In this document: one piece after another, positions 1 to 7,852 of the stretch
Layout: every line of letters starts with the position of its first letter
Numbering within the stretch: the stretch's first letter is position 1
DNA from: Streptomyces sp. NBC_00344
Lineage (GTDB): Bacteria > Actinomycetota > Actinomycetes > Streptomycetales > Streptomycetaceae
DNA length: 64,000 bases
Assembly: GCF_036088315.1 (NCBI RefSeq)
Contig: NZ_CP107996.1
Location: 4,733,501-4,797,500, forward strand
Direction of reading: 5' to 3'
Program-made: the position numbers and the translations under genes
The notes under the pieces: model-generated
What the model saw: the letters and a program-made list of their open reading frames with translations, nothing else
What the model was told of the DNA's origin: nothing
Databases searched by the model: none

Positions 1-1131
1 GAAGACCGCCTCGGTGAGCTCCGGTTTGCCGAGATAGCCGCGGGCCAGACCGGGGCCGCCGAGGCAGAGTTCACCTGTCTCGCCGGGGGCGCACACCCGC
101 GTCCCGTCCAGTACGTACACATCGGTGTGCGGCAGCACCGCACCGAGCGGAATCCCCGCCGGGTCGTCGCAGTCCTCGAGGCTTATCGAACGGGCCGTCA
201 CCATCGCCCCGCACTCGACGGGTCCGTACACATTGATCAGCCGGGTGCCGGGATGCCCGGTGAGGAAGCTCCGCACGCGCGTCGGCGCGGCCCGTTCGCC
301 GCCGATGGACACCCACTTCATTCCGGCGAAGGCGGCCACATCGGTGGTGACCAGCATGTTGAACAGCTGGGTCGTCATGAACGCGGCGTTCACACCCTCG
401 TCGGCGATCAGCGCCCGCAGGGTGCGCGGCACCAGTACCGTCTCGTCGAGGAGTACGGTCCTGCCGCCGGTCAGCAGCATGCTCCAGCAGTCCAGCGTGA
501 AGCCGTCCCAGGCAGGGGGCGCGGTCTGCGGCATCACGGTGCCGGGGCCGAGCTCCGCGCAGAAGTCGGTGTCGAAGAGGCGCACCGCGTTCTCGTGGGT
601 GGAGACCACACCTTTGGGAGCACCCGTGGACCCCGAGGTGAAGAAGACCGAGCAGGCGTCGGTCCCGGTCACCTCGACCGGCGTGGGCCGCAGCCCGCAC
701 GCGGCGGTGACGGTGAGGTCCTCGGCGGGCGGCGTCCAGACCGGCACCGACCAGTCGCCGTGGACCGTGGTGACCAGGAGCGGTGCGGTCAGCAGACGGA
801 TCTGCCCCTCGAGTCGCTCGACGGGCCACCGGGTGTCCAGATACGAGTACCCGGCACCGCACTTGAACAGGGCGAGCAGCACCGTGATCAGCGGGGTACC
901 GCGCTCCATGAGCACCGGTACCAGATCGCCGCGCCGTACACCCTGCGCCTGCAGCAGTGCCGCGTATGCGTCGGACGCGGCGTCCAGCTCCCGATAGGAG
1001 ACGTGCACTCCCCTGTGGGACAGCGCCGTCGCATCCGGGAAGCGCCGGGCCGCGTCCTGGAACAGGCCGTGCATCGTGTCACCCCGGACGAACCGGGTGG
1101 CACCCGTCGTGGGTTCGAGCAGTACTGTCAT
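1..1131 (-). CDS. NRPS-type adenylation domain protein (C-terminus beyond window)
   Basis: The visible 377 residues form an amino-acid- or aryl-acid-activating adenylation domain. The ATP-binding A3 core FFTSGSTGAPKGV lies near residues 163-175, an A5-like NVYGPVE near 300-306, and an A7-like GETGELCLGG near 350-359. The A4 region reads PPAWDGFTLDCW, so the residue corresponding to the conserved amino-group-binding Asp235 is present, which favours an amino acid substrate. By eye the pocket reads roughly D-G-L-M-S-G-V-A-M, and I do not recognise its specificity. The ATG start overlaps the stop of the upstream glycosyltransferase (ATGA), so the two are translationally coupled. The gene runs off the left edge, so a carrier or thioesterase domain downstream cannot be judged. 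It probably activates the acyl group for a tailoring acylation or a starter unit. Confidence 0.88.
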   Translation of the reverse strand, partial: MTVLLEPTTGATRFVRGDTMHGLFQDAARRFPDATALSHRGVHVSYRELDAASDAYAALLQAQGVRRGDLVPVLMERGTPLITVLLALFKCGAGYSYLDTRWPVERLEGQIRLLTAPLLVTTVHGDWSVPVWTPPAEDLTVTAACGLRPTPVEVTGTDACSVFFTSGSTGAPKGVVSTHENAVRLFDTDFCAELGPGTVMPQTAPPAWDGFTLDCWSMLLTGGRTVLLDETVLVPRTLRALIADEGVNAAFMTTQLFNMLVTTDVAAFAGMKWVSIGGERAAPTRVRSFLTGHPGTRLINVYGPVECGAMVTARSISLEDCDDPAGIPLGAVLPHTDVYVLDGTRVCAPGETGELCLGGPGLARGYLGKPELTEAVF

Positions 1132-2330
1132 CGTCTTCTTGCCTCCTCGGGCGTGGGAACGTCCGTGTGGCCGGCTCGTACGCACTCCTCCAGGAAGCCC
1201 ACGAGCTGGTCGGGGATGGGCATCCGGTCGATCTCGGCACGCAGTGACTCGGCGCGCTTGCGGTAGGAAGCCCGGGCGAGCAGGTCCTGGACGGCCGCGC
1301 CGGCCGCTCCCTCCTCGGCGCCGGCGGGCAGGGCGATGCCCGCGCCCGACGCGCGGACCAGGTGGGACCAGTGCTCCTGGAACGCGTTCTGCGGCAGAAG
1401 CAGCTGGGGGAGGCCGTGGGTGACGGCGATCAGGCCACTGCCCACACCGCCGTGGTGCACCAGCGCGTCGCAGTGCGCGAGCAGCACGTCGAGCGGGAAC
1501 GACTCCACCATCCGCACACCGTCCGGCAGCAGGCCGGTGTTCGCGGCCTGCTCGGGGGTGACCGCGAGGACCACGTCCGCGCCGAGACCGCGCAGCCCGG
1601 CGACCACGTGATCGCGGACCTCGTCCAGGGCGCTCGTGGTGACCCCGCCGGTGACGCAGACCAGCGGCCGGCCGGAGGTGCGGTCGCCGCGCAGCCACCG
1701 GGGCAGCGCTGCCGGGCCGGCGAACGGGATGTAGCGCATGTCCGCGCGGCGCACCCCGTGGGGCGGGCGCAGCCCCGGCGGACAGGGGTCGATCCACACC
1801 GAAGGGCCGACCACCGGGTCGGCGCCGAAGCGCTCGAAGAGCCGGGCGTAGGAGGGGCTGAGCGCGGACTCGGCCTCGCAGTGAACGCCGAGGGACACAC
1901 CCCAGGTGTGGCCCACAGCGGGGACCTTGACCGCGGCGGCGGCCACGAGCCCGGCCGCGGCCGCGGTGTCGTGCACCACGATGTCCGGGCGCCAGAAGCG
2001 GGCGAAGTCCACGAGATCGTCGGTGAGGGTGTCGGCGACGGCGATCATCTTCTCGATGAGTGCCTCGCTCAGATCGGCGTCGAGCACCGCGACGGAGTCC
2101 GCCGGAGCCCGCAGCCTGCCGGGACCCAGGGCGAGTTTCCTGGCCGCGGCGGCGCCCGTGCGGGCCTCGTCGCCGATGGGCACCGCGACCAGGCCGGCCC
2201 GGGTGACCGGGGCCACGCACTGGGGCCGCACCGCCACCCGTACCTCATGGCCGGCCAGGCGGCATGCCCAGGCGAGGGGAATGATCCAGGGGACATGGGC
2301 CGGGCCGTGCCCCACGAACAACACGCGCAT
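1128..2330 (-). CDS. GT1-family glycosyltransferase A
   Basis: A 400-residue GT-B fold glycosyltransferase of the antibiotic type (EryCIII/OleG-like). The N-terminus MRVLFVGHGPAHVPWIIPLA is the usual acceptor-domain Rossmann start. The donor-binding signature HHGGVGSGLIAVTHGLPQL lies near residue 295. It would transfer an NDP-activated sugar to the polyketide or to an earlier sugar. It has its own SARP-like promoter site upstream (2372-2414), separated from the exporter operon by a terminator (2423-2452), and is coupled to the downstream adenylation gene. Two more glycosyltransferases lie nearby. Sugar and acceptor cannot be read from the sequence. The ATG at 2330 fits the conserved N-terminus. 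Confidence 0.9.
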   Translation of the reverse strand: MRVLFVGHGPAHVPWIIPLAWACRLAGHEVRVAVRPQCVAPVTRAGLVAVPIGDEARTGAAAARKLALGPGRLRAPADSVAVLDADLSEALIEKMIAVADTLTDDLVDFARFWRPDIVVHDTAAAAGLVAAAAVKVPAVGHTWGVSLGVHCEAESALSPSYARLFERFGADPVVGPSVWIDPCPPGLRPPHGVRRADMRYIPFAGPAALPRWLRGDRTSGRPLVCVTGGVTTSALDEVRDHVVAGLRGLGADVVLAVTPEQAANTGLLPDGVRMVESFPLDVLLAHCDALVHHGGVGSGLIAVTHGLPQLLLPQNAFQEHWSHLVRASGAGIALPAGAEEGAAGAAVQDLLARASYRKRAESLRAEIDRMPIPDQLVGFLEECVRAGHTDVPTPEEARRR

Positions 2331-2371
2331 TCAGGTGCCTCACTCCATCGCGTAGGGTCAGTGGCAGGCCA

Positions 2372-2414
2372 AGGATCGGGGCGCCCGCTCGAATGCGGCT
2401 CGGGTTCGGAGCGA
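2372..2414 (-). promoter_or_regulatory. candidate SARP-bound promoter of glycosyltransferase A
   Basis: Read on the minus strand, three heptads are offset by 11 bp: TCGCTCC (2414-2408), CCGAGCC (2403-2397) and TCGAGCG (2392-2386). An 8-bp gap and the hexamer GATCCT (2377-2372) follow as a weak -10. The heptad, 11-bp offset and 8-bp gap match the known layout of SARP (DnrI/ActII-ORF4 type) operators. It sits about 40 bp upstream of the glycosyltransferase start. That the cluster's own SARP binds here is inferred. Confidence 0.55.
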
Positions 2415-2422
2415 ACACGGAA

Positions 2423-2452
2423 GTGCCCGCAGGGAGTTGTCCCTGCGGGCAC
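2423..2452 (-). terminator. hairpin terminator after the ABC permease
   Basis: A perfect 13-bp stem (2423-2435 with 2440-2452) has a 4-nt loop. It sits 31 bp past the stop of the ABC permease in the leftward direction. It separates the GT-GT-exporter operon from the next leftward operon. No clear U-tract follows, which is common in Streptomyces. Confidence 0.7.
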
Positions 2453-2482
2453 CTCAAGAGGTACTGCGGCTGCCGGTTCCGG

Positions 2483-3196
2483 TCAGGCCTGGCGGCCGCC
2501 CCTGCGGTAGGCGAAGGCCGCGAAGGCGGCGAACAGCGCCGTCCAGATGGCGAGTACACCGAGCCCGGTGCCGCTCGGCGCGGAATGCGCCGCCGCGTCC
2601 CAGGACAGCTGGGCGTACCGGTAGACCGGCGTCTCGGTGGACAGCGGCTGCAGCCACTTGGGCAGGCTGTCGGTCGGCATCATCAGGCCGCCGAGCAGCG
2701 TCAGCGTCAGATACGAGACGGTGCCGGCGATCTGTGCGAGCTGTGCCTTGAACAGATAGCCGATGCCGATGCCGAGCATGGCGAGCGGGGCGATGCCGAC
2801 CCAGAGCAGCAGGAAGATCTCCAGCCAGGTGCCCGGGCCGAGGTCGACACCCCGGTAGAACTTCCCGATCAGGCCGATCACGACGATGGGCAGGATGCCG
2901 AGGCAGGTGGCCACGGCGCCGCGGGCGATGACGACCTGCACGGGCGACAGCGGTGTGAGCCGCAGCTGGCGCAGCCAGCCGAGCGAACGGTCCTCTGCGA
3001 TGCCGGTGCCGTTGGTGATGACCACGCCGAGCGCGCCGAACGCGGCAGCGCCGACCATCGACCGCATCAGCGACTCCTGGTCCGGGCCGCCCCCCGCGAG
3101 GGTGACATAGAGGCCGACCGGCATGACGAGACTCATCATGAGGTAGCCGCCGTTGCGGACGAGCCGCAGGATTTCGAGACGGATGTATCCGAGCAT
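2483..3196 (-). CDS. ABC-2 type transporter permease (exporter)
   Basis: A 237-residue integral membrane protein with about six hydrophobic spans, typical of DrrB-like ABC-2 permeases. A conserved cytoplasmic stretch SLGWLRQLRLTPLSP near residue 70 is characteristic of this family. It would form the membrane channel with the ATPase encoded just upstream; the genes overlap by one base (TGATG). Pairs of this kind next to glycosyltransferases in aromatic polyketide clusters usually export the product and give self-resistance. The substrate is inferred from context. Confidence 0.88.
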   Translation of the reverse strand: MLGYIRLEILRLVRNGGYLMMSLVMPVGLYVTLAGGGPDQESLMRSMVGAAAFGALGVVITNGTGIAEDRSLGWLRQLRLTPLSPVQVVIARGAVATCLGILPIVVIGLIGKFYRGVDLGPGTWLEIFLLLWVGIAPLAMLGIGIGYLFKAQLAQIAGTVSYLTLTLLGGLMMPTDSLPKWLQPLSTETPVYRYAQLSWDAAAHSAPSGTGLGVLAIWTALFAAFAAFAYRRGGRQA

Positions 3197-4167
3197 CAGG
3201 TGGTCTGCCCTTCCGGAGCGGGCGCGTGGCGCGACTGGTGGGTCAGTGCGATGAAGGCCTCTTCCAGGCCGACACCGGACACCTCCAGATCGGTGAAGGC
3301 GTCGGCACGCGACAGTGCGTGCACCGTCGAGTCGGAGTCACTGGTCCGCAGATGGATCCGGCCGCCGTGGTGCTCCACGGAACTGACCCCCGGCAGGAGG
3401 TCGAAGCCGTCGCGGGACGCACCGCGCGGCACGAAGCTGACCGTACGGCCCTCGATCATGGACTTGATCTGCGAGGTGGTGCCGTCGGCGACCACCCGAC
3501 CGGAGGCGATCACGACGACCCGGTCGGCGCTGTCGTCGGCCTCCTCCAGGTAGTGCGTCGAGAACAGCACGGTGTTGCCACGCTCGGCGTAGCGCTGCAT
3601 GGCGGCCCACAGGTCGCGCCGCGACTCGACGTCGAGTGCGGCCGTCGGCTCGTCGAGCACCACCAGGTCCGGGTCGCCGGCCAGGGCGAGGGCGAAGCGC
3701 ACCCGCTGGGCCTGGCCGCCGGACAGCCGGTCCACCTTGCGGTCCGCGAGCTGGGTGAGCTCGGCGAGTTGCAGGATCTCCTTGAGCGGCAGCGGTTTGC
3801 GGTAGGTCTGGCGCACGAAGTCGACCAGCTCACGTACCGACACCCGGGGAATCATCTTCCCCTCCTGGAGCATGGCTCCCAGGTGGCCCGCTCGCATGGC
3901 GAGTTCGGGCTTCTTGCCGAACACCTCGATGGTGCCCTGGTCCGGCGGGAAGAGACCGAGGAGCATCCCGATCGTCGTCGACTTGCCGGCGCCGTTCGGG
4001 CCGAGCAGCGCGACCGTCTCGCCGCGGGCGATCGTCAGGTCGATTCCGTCGACCGCGCGGACGCTGCCGTACTCCTTGACGACGCCCTGGAAAACGACCG
4101 CGGGCGGGCCGTGTTGTTCTGCCATGGGGGGTGGCACCTGTTCCCTTTCCTGTGTGAGTGAACGCAT
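3196..4167 (-). CDS. ABC transporter ATP-binding protein (exporter)
   Basis: A 323-residue DrrA-like ATPase. Walker A GPNGAGKST is near residue 57, the signature LSGGQAQRV near 149, Walker B LVVLDEPTAALD near 170 and the switch His in STHYLEEAD near 200. The C-terminal extension of about 100 residues is usual for drug-exporting ATPases that pair with ABC-2 permeases. The start at 4167 follows the glycosyltransferase stop by one base. An internal ATG 14 codons later, just before the conserved domain, is an alternative start. It probably powers export of the glycosylated product. Confidence 0.92.
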   Translation of the reverse strand: MRSLTQEREQVPPPMAEQHGPPAVVFQGVVKEYGSVRAVDGIDLTIARGETVALLGPNGAGKSTTIGMLLGLFPPDQGTIEVFGKKPELAMRAGHLGAMLQEGKMIPRVSVRELVDFVRQTYRKPLPLKEILQLAELTQLADRKVDRLSGGQAQRVRFALALAGDPDLVVLDEPTAALDVESRRDLWAAMQRYAERGNTVLFSTHYLEEADDSADRVVVIASGRVVADGTTSQIKSMIEGRTVSFVPRGASRDGFDLLPGVSSVEHHGGRIHLRTSDSDSTVHALSRADAFTDLEVSGVGLEEAFIALTHQSRHAPAPEGQTT

Positions 4168-4168
4168 G

Positions 4169-5335
4169 TCAGATCAGCCCTTCCAAGGTGTTGACCAGGT
4201 CCGCGGGGGCCGGCAGGTTCTCGATCTCCGCACGGATCTCCCGTGCGGCCTTGGCGTGACGCTCGTCGCCGAGCAGGCCCGCCAGGGCCTCCCTGACACG
4301 ACGGGGGTCGTGCTGTTCGGCCTCGGTGGCGAGGCTGAGCCCGGACTCGGACTCCTGTACGAGCCGGCCGGTGGTCTGAAGAAACGGCTTGTCGCCGGGC
4401 AGTACCAGTTGCGGTACCGCCGATGCGAAGGAGGTCATGCTCGTTCCGCTGCCGCCGTGGTGGACGGCGACGTCGGTGTGCCGCATCAGCGGCCCGATCG
4501 GGAAGCGGTCGACGACCTTGACCGACGACGGGATGCCGTCGAGCGCAGAGTGGTACACGGCGTCGATCGGGAAGAGAACGTCGACGCCCTCCTCGGTGCA
4601 GGCGTCGAGCACGTGCCGGAAGCCGAGCGGCAGTTCACCGGTCTCGGCGAGAACCCTGCCGTGCCACATGCCGAGACACAGCAGCGCCCTCGGCCGGCCG
4701 GGACGTTCCACCGCCCAGTCGGGCAGCTCGGCGGTGCCGCAGTACGGGACGTAACGCGACAGCAGACCAGGGGTGTTGTCGCCACCGGGCAGCAGGGACG
4801 CCGGGCTCGGGTCGATGATCAGCGCCGGGTCGGGGAAGCCGTCGGCGCCGAAACCGGTGCACAGGTCGTGGAGTTGCACCGTGGCCCGGGCCAGCAGCGG
4901 ACTGGTGAAGTCGTCTGGCCCCCAGCGGTGGACGATGCCGGGCACGCCGAGTACACCCGCTACGGCGAGACCGCCGAACTCCACCGGGTCGGTTATCACC
5001 AGGTCGGGCTCCCAGACCCGGCCGAGACGCACCAGGTCGTCGATGTAGCCGCCGAGCCGGGTGCGCCAGCGTTCGCCGACCGCGTCCCACTCGGAGTCCG
5101 CCCGCTGGTCCATCGCCGCGCGGTCGGGCATCGCCACGGCCCCGGGCCTGGTCAGCCGCTGCCGGGTCTCGCCGCCGCCGACCAGACGGGTGTCCAGACC
5201 GGCGGCGGCGGCAAACGACACGAGGTCCTTGTCGCCGGCCACCAGAACCTGGTGCCCGGCAGCCCGGAGTGCCCAGGTCAGCGGCACCATCGGCACGAGG
5301 TGGCTGGGCACGAGGGCCGTCACTAGGACGCGCAT
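4169..5335 (-). CDS. GT1-family glycosyltransferase B
   Basis: A 388-residue GT-B glycosyltransferase. The N-terminus MRVLVTALVPSHLVPMVPL fits the antibiotic glycosyltransferase family, and the donor-site motif HHGGSGTSMTSFASAVPQL lies near residue 295. It is in the middle of the operon: the upstream glycosyltransferase C overlaps it by 13 bp and the ABC ATPase follows after one base. It probably adds one of two or three sugars to the aglycone. Donor and position of attachment are not readable from sequence. Confidence 0.9.
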   Translation of the reverse strand: MRVLVTALVPSHLVPMVPLTWALRAAGHQVLVAGDKDLVSFAAAAGLDTRLVGGGETRQRLTRPGAVAMPDRAAMDQRADSEWDAVGERWRTRLGGYIDDLVRLGRVWEPDLVITDPVEFGGLAVAGVLGVPGIVHRWGPDDFTSPLLARATVQLHDLCTGFGADGFPDPALIIDPSPASLLPGGDNTPGLLSRYVPYCGTAELPDWAVERPGRPRALLCLGMWHGRVLAETGELPLGFRHVLDACTEEGVDVLFPIDAVYHSALDGIPSSVKVVDRFPIGPLMRHTDVAVHHGGSGTSMTSFASAVPQLVLPGDKPFLQTTGRLVQESESGLSLATEAEQHDPRRVREALAGLLGDERHAKAAREIRAEIENLPAPADLVNTLEGLI

Positions 5336-6525
5336 GTCTCCTCCTGGTCCGCCGTGGCGGCTACGAGTTCTTCGAGGTCGGCGACGAGCTGCTCGACCGG
5401 CGGGGTGGCGAGGATCTCGCGCTGAACGGCTGCCGCCCGCTGCCGGTACGCCGGGTCGGTCAGCAGCTTCCGCAACTCCTCGCCGACGGTTTCTCCGGTG
5501 GCCCAGTAGGAGGGCAGGCTGATGCCGTTGCCCATCTCGGCGCAGTGTTCGGCCGAATGCGGCTGGTCGTCGTACATCGGGGTGACGAGCATCGGGATGC
5601 CGCTGCGCAGTCCCTCACGGATGCTGCTGTGGCCGCCATGGGTGACGAAGACGTCGGCGGTCTCCAGGAGCACGTCCTGCGGCACCCACTCGGTGAGCAG
5701 CCGTACATGGGCGGGCACCGGGCCGAACTCCGCAGGGTCGCGGCCCACGCCGATCGAGACGAGGGCGGTGCAGTCGATGCCGGACACCGCCTCGATCACG
5801 GCGTGCAGCAGGTCGTTGGACTGCCACGGCATCGAGGGCGCCATGGTTCCGATCGACGCGTACACCACCGGTTTGTCCTCCGGCAGCCCGGCGAGCCAGG
5901 GCAGCACCTTGTCGTCGCTGCGGTACGGGACGGTCTGGCGGTAGTGGCGCAGTGTGCGCGGGTCCAGGTCGTCGCCGGTGCAGCGGGCCGGAAGCCAGCT
6001 CACCAGGAGGTGCTTGTAGGCGGTGTTGTCGGCCGGGTCCGCGGGCAGTCCCAGTTCGGCGCGCAGTGCGTTCAGCCGCTGGTGCGTCACCGCGGGCGGC
6101 AGCAGATGGGTGGAGCCGCCGGCCACCGCGACATGCGGGATGCCGAGCGCCTCGGCGGCCAGGTAGCCGCCCATCTCCTCGCCCTCACGGACGATCAGGT
6201 CGGGCTGCCACTCCTCGGCGATGCGCAGGATGTCCCGGGCGGCGACGAGAGCGGGCGGGCCGAGCACACAGTCGACCAGACCGTCCTCGTACGCTTCCTG
6301 GTCGCCGCGGAACAGCGGAAGCGCGATGGCCTCGACGCAGAAGGGGTCCTTGGCCCAGTCCACGCCGGCCGGGAAGAACCGGAGCCCGTAGCTCACGCTC
6401 TCCGCTCGCATGGACTCGTCGTCGGCGACGGCAACGGTGTGCCCGGCCCGGACGGCGGCCTGGGCCAGAGGTATCAGCAGACGCAGATGCGACTTGCCCG
6501 CATGGGCGGTGAACAGGATGCGCAC
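5323..6525 (-). CDS. GT1-family glycosyltransferase C
   Basis: A 400-residue GT-B glycosyltransferase and the first gene of the leftward GT-GT-exporter operon. I chose the GTG at 6525 (VRILFTAHAGKSHL) because GGAG lies about 7 nt upstream and the family N-terminus begins there; the frame is open further upstream but shows nothing conserved. The donor motif THGGHSSIREGLRSGIPML sits near residue 305. It is the most divergent of the three glycosyltransferases and is closer in style to the CalG/OleD type. A near-ideal SARP-like promoter lies just upstream. Confidence 0.88.
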   Translation of the reverse strand: MRILFTAHAGKSHLRLLIPLAQAAVRAGHTVAVADDESMRAESVSYGLRFFPAGVDWAKDPFCVEAIALPLFRGDQEAYEDGLVDCVLGPPALVAARDILRIAEEWQPDLIVREGEEMGGYLAAEALGIPHVAVAGGSTHLLPPAVTHQRLNALRAELGLPADPADNTAYKHLLVSWLPARCTGDDLDPRTLRHYRQTVPYRSDDKVLPWLAGLPEDKPVVYASIGTMAPSMPWQSNDLLHAVIEAVSGIDCTALVSIGVGRDPAEFGPVPAHVRLLTEWVPQDVLLETADVFVTHGGHSSIREGLRSGIPMLVTPMYDDQPHSAEHCAEMGNGISLPSYWATGETVGEELRKLLTDPAYRQRAAAVQREILATPPVEQLVADLEELVAATADQEETCAS

Positions 6526-6586
6526 GACGGGTCTCCGAATCGGGGCGGGGGCAGCCCGATGGGCAGCCCGTTCGGTTATGGGCCAC

Positions 6587-6618
6587 AGCGTGACGGCCGC
6601 CGCTCGAATCCCGCTCGA
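6587..6618 (-). promoter_or_regulatory. candidate SARP-bound promoter of the GT-exporter operon
   Basis: On the minus strand two identical heptads TCGAGCG (6618-6612 and 6607-6601) are offset by exactly 11 bp. An 8-bp gap and CACGCT (6592-6587) follow as a weak -10. TCGAGCG is essentially the textbook SARP heptad, and this is the best of the seven sites. It lies about 60 bp upstream of glycosyltransferase C. Confidence 0.7.
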
Positions 6619-6650
6619 GCCGCCGTCGTGCGGTGATCCCCCGGCCGTAC

Positions 6651-6682
6651 TCAAGTCCTATTCGAGAGCCGGTGGCGACCTT
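6651..6682 (+). promoter_or_regulatory. candidate SARP-bound promoter of the KSIII operon
   Basis: The heptads TCAAGTC (6651-6657) and TCGAGAG (6662-6668) are offset by 11 bp. An 8-bp gap and GACCTT (6677-6682) follow as the -10. This faces right, towards the KSIII-like gene at 6742, in the same divergent region as the leftward site at 6587-6618. Confidence 0.5.
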
Positions 6683-6741
6683 TGGGCCCATGCCGCGTGC
6701 CCGAAGGAATCGCCGGAACCGCCGAACAGGGGAGTAGCTGG

Positions 6742-7818
6742 ATGCGTTGGAACGAGATCTATGTCGCCGGTCTGGGCAGCTGGCTGCCCGACCCCGTCCC
6801 GGTCGCCGAAGCTGTCGCGGCCGGGGAATGCGGCCAGGAGTGGATCGACGACTTCGGGTACGAGTCCGTGCGGATCGCCAGGGAGAGCGCCGACGAGGGC
6901 TGGACGGCGCCGCCGGACATGGCCGTGGCCGCCGGGCGAACCGCACACGCGCGTTCGGGTCTTGAGAAGTCCGCCTACTCCCTGCTGCTGCACGGCAGCA
7001 CCTGGTTCCAGGGCCTGGACATCTGGCCGGCCGCCTCCTACATCGCCAAGCGGACCGTCGGCGCCACCGTGCCGGGACTCGATGTACAGCAGCGCTGCAA
7101 CATCGGCATCAGCGGGCTCGACCTGGCCGCCGCCCACCTGCGGGTGGGCTACGGCAAGGGCAGCGCGGTCATGCTCACCACCGCCGACCGCTTCGGCGGC
7201 CCCGGTGCCAACCGCTGGCAGCTGCGGCATGGCAACGCCTACGCCGACGGCGCCACGGCCACCGTCCTCTCCACCGAACGAGGCTTCGCCCGGCTCGTCG
7301 CCACGGCGACCATCGCCGACAACTCGCTGGAGCCGATGGCCCGCGGCGACGAGACCTTCGGCCCGGTCTCCCGCGCCGCCGAGCGCCAGATCGACCTCAC
7401 GGCGCGCGGTGACGCCCAGAAGGCGGTCAGTGACGAGACCCTCACCAACATCCGCTTCGGCAAGGTGATGCAGGAGGCCAAACAGGCCGTCCTCGACGAC
7501 GCCGGCCTGGAAATGGACGACATCGCGTACGTCATCATCCCGTCCACCGGGCGGATCAAGGGCCCGTACCAGATCCACCATCTGCTCGGCGTCGACGAAT
7601 CCGAGACCACCTGGGAATTCGCCCGCCGCAGCGGCCACATCGGCGCCGGTGACTGGGCAGCCGGGCTGGAGAACCTGCTGCTCACCGGAGCTCTGAAGGC
7701 CGGTGACCACGTGATGCTCTACGGCGGCGGAGCCGGCTACACCATCACCACCGCCGTCCTGGAAATCCTCGAGATCCCCGCCTGGGCGGCCCAGCCTGCT
7801 CCGGCCACAGCTTCCTGA
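6742..7818 (+). CDS. KSIII-like acyltransferase (FabH/CerJ-type fold)
   Basis: A 358-residue thiolase-fold protein of the ketosynthase III family. The nucleophile is probably Cys119 in QRCNIG. At the place where FabH has the His of HQAN there is Ser268 (IPSTGRIKG). Where FabH has the Asn of GNTSAAS there is GHIGAGD, with His299 and Asp304. This rearranged Cys-His-Asp pattern is what I recall for CerJ/ChlB-type enzymes that transfer acyl groups to sugars rather than condense chains. With the adenylation gene and three glycosyltransferases nearby, acyl transfer to a sugar is a good guess; a starter-unit role is the alternative. The ATG at 6742 has GGGGAG upstream. Confidence 0.75.
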   Translation: MRWNEIYVAGLGSWLPDPVPVAEAVAAGECGQEWIDDFGYESVRIARESADEGWTAPPDMAVAAGRTAHARSGLEKSAYSLLLHGSTWFQGLDIWPAASYIAKRTVGATVPGLDVQQRCNIGISGLDLAAAHLRVGYGKGSAVMLTTADRFGGPGANRWQLRHGNAYADGATATVLSTERGFARLVATATIADNSLEPMARGDETFGPVSRAAERQIDLTARGDAQKAVSDETLTNIRFGKVMQEAKQAVLDDAGLEMDDIAYVIIPSTGRIKGPYQIHHLLGVDESETTWEFARRSGHIGAGDWAAGLENLLLTGALKAGDHVMLYGGGAGYTITTAVLEILEIPAWAAQPAPATAS

Positions 7819-7852
7819 ACCGCGCCCCCCACAAAAGGAGTTGGCACACCCC

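Noticed and set aside
71..862. Several open frames on both strands near the left edge
   Set aside because: All overlap the minus-strand adenylation domain, which shows A3, A5 and A7 core motifs and runs off the edge.
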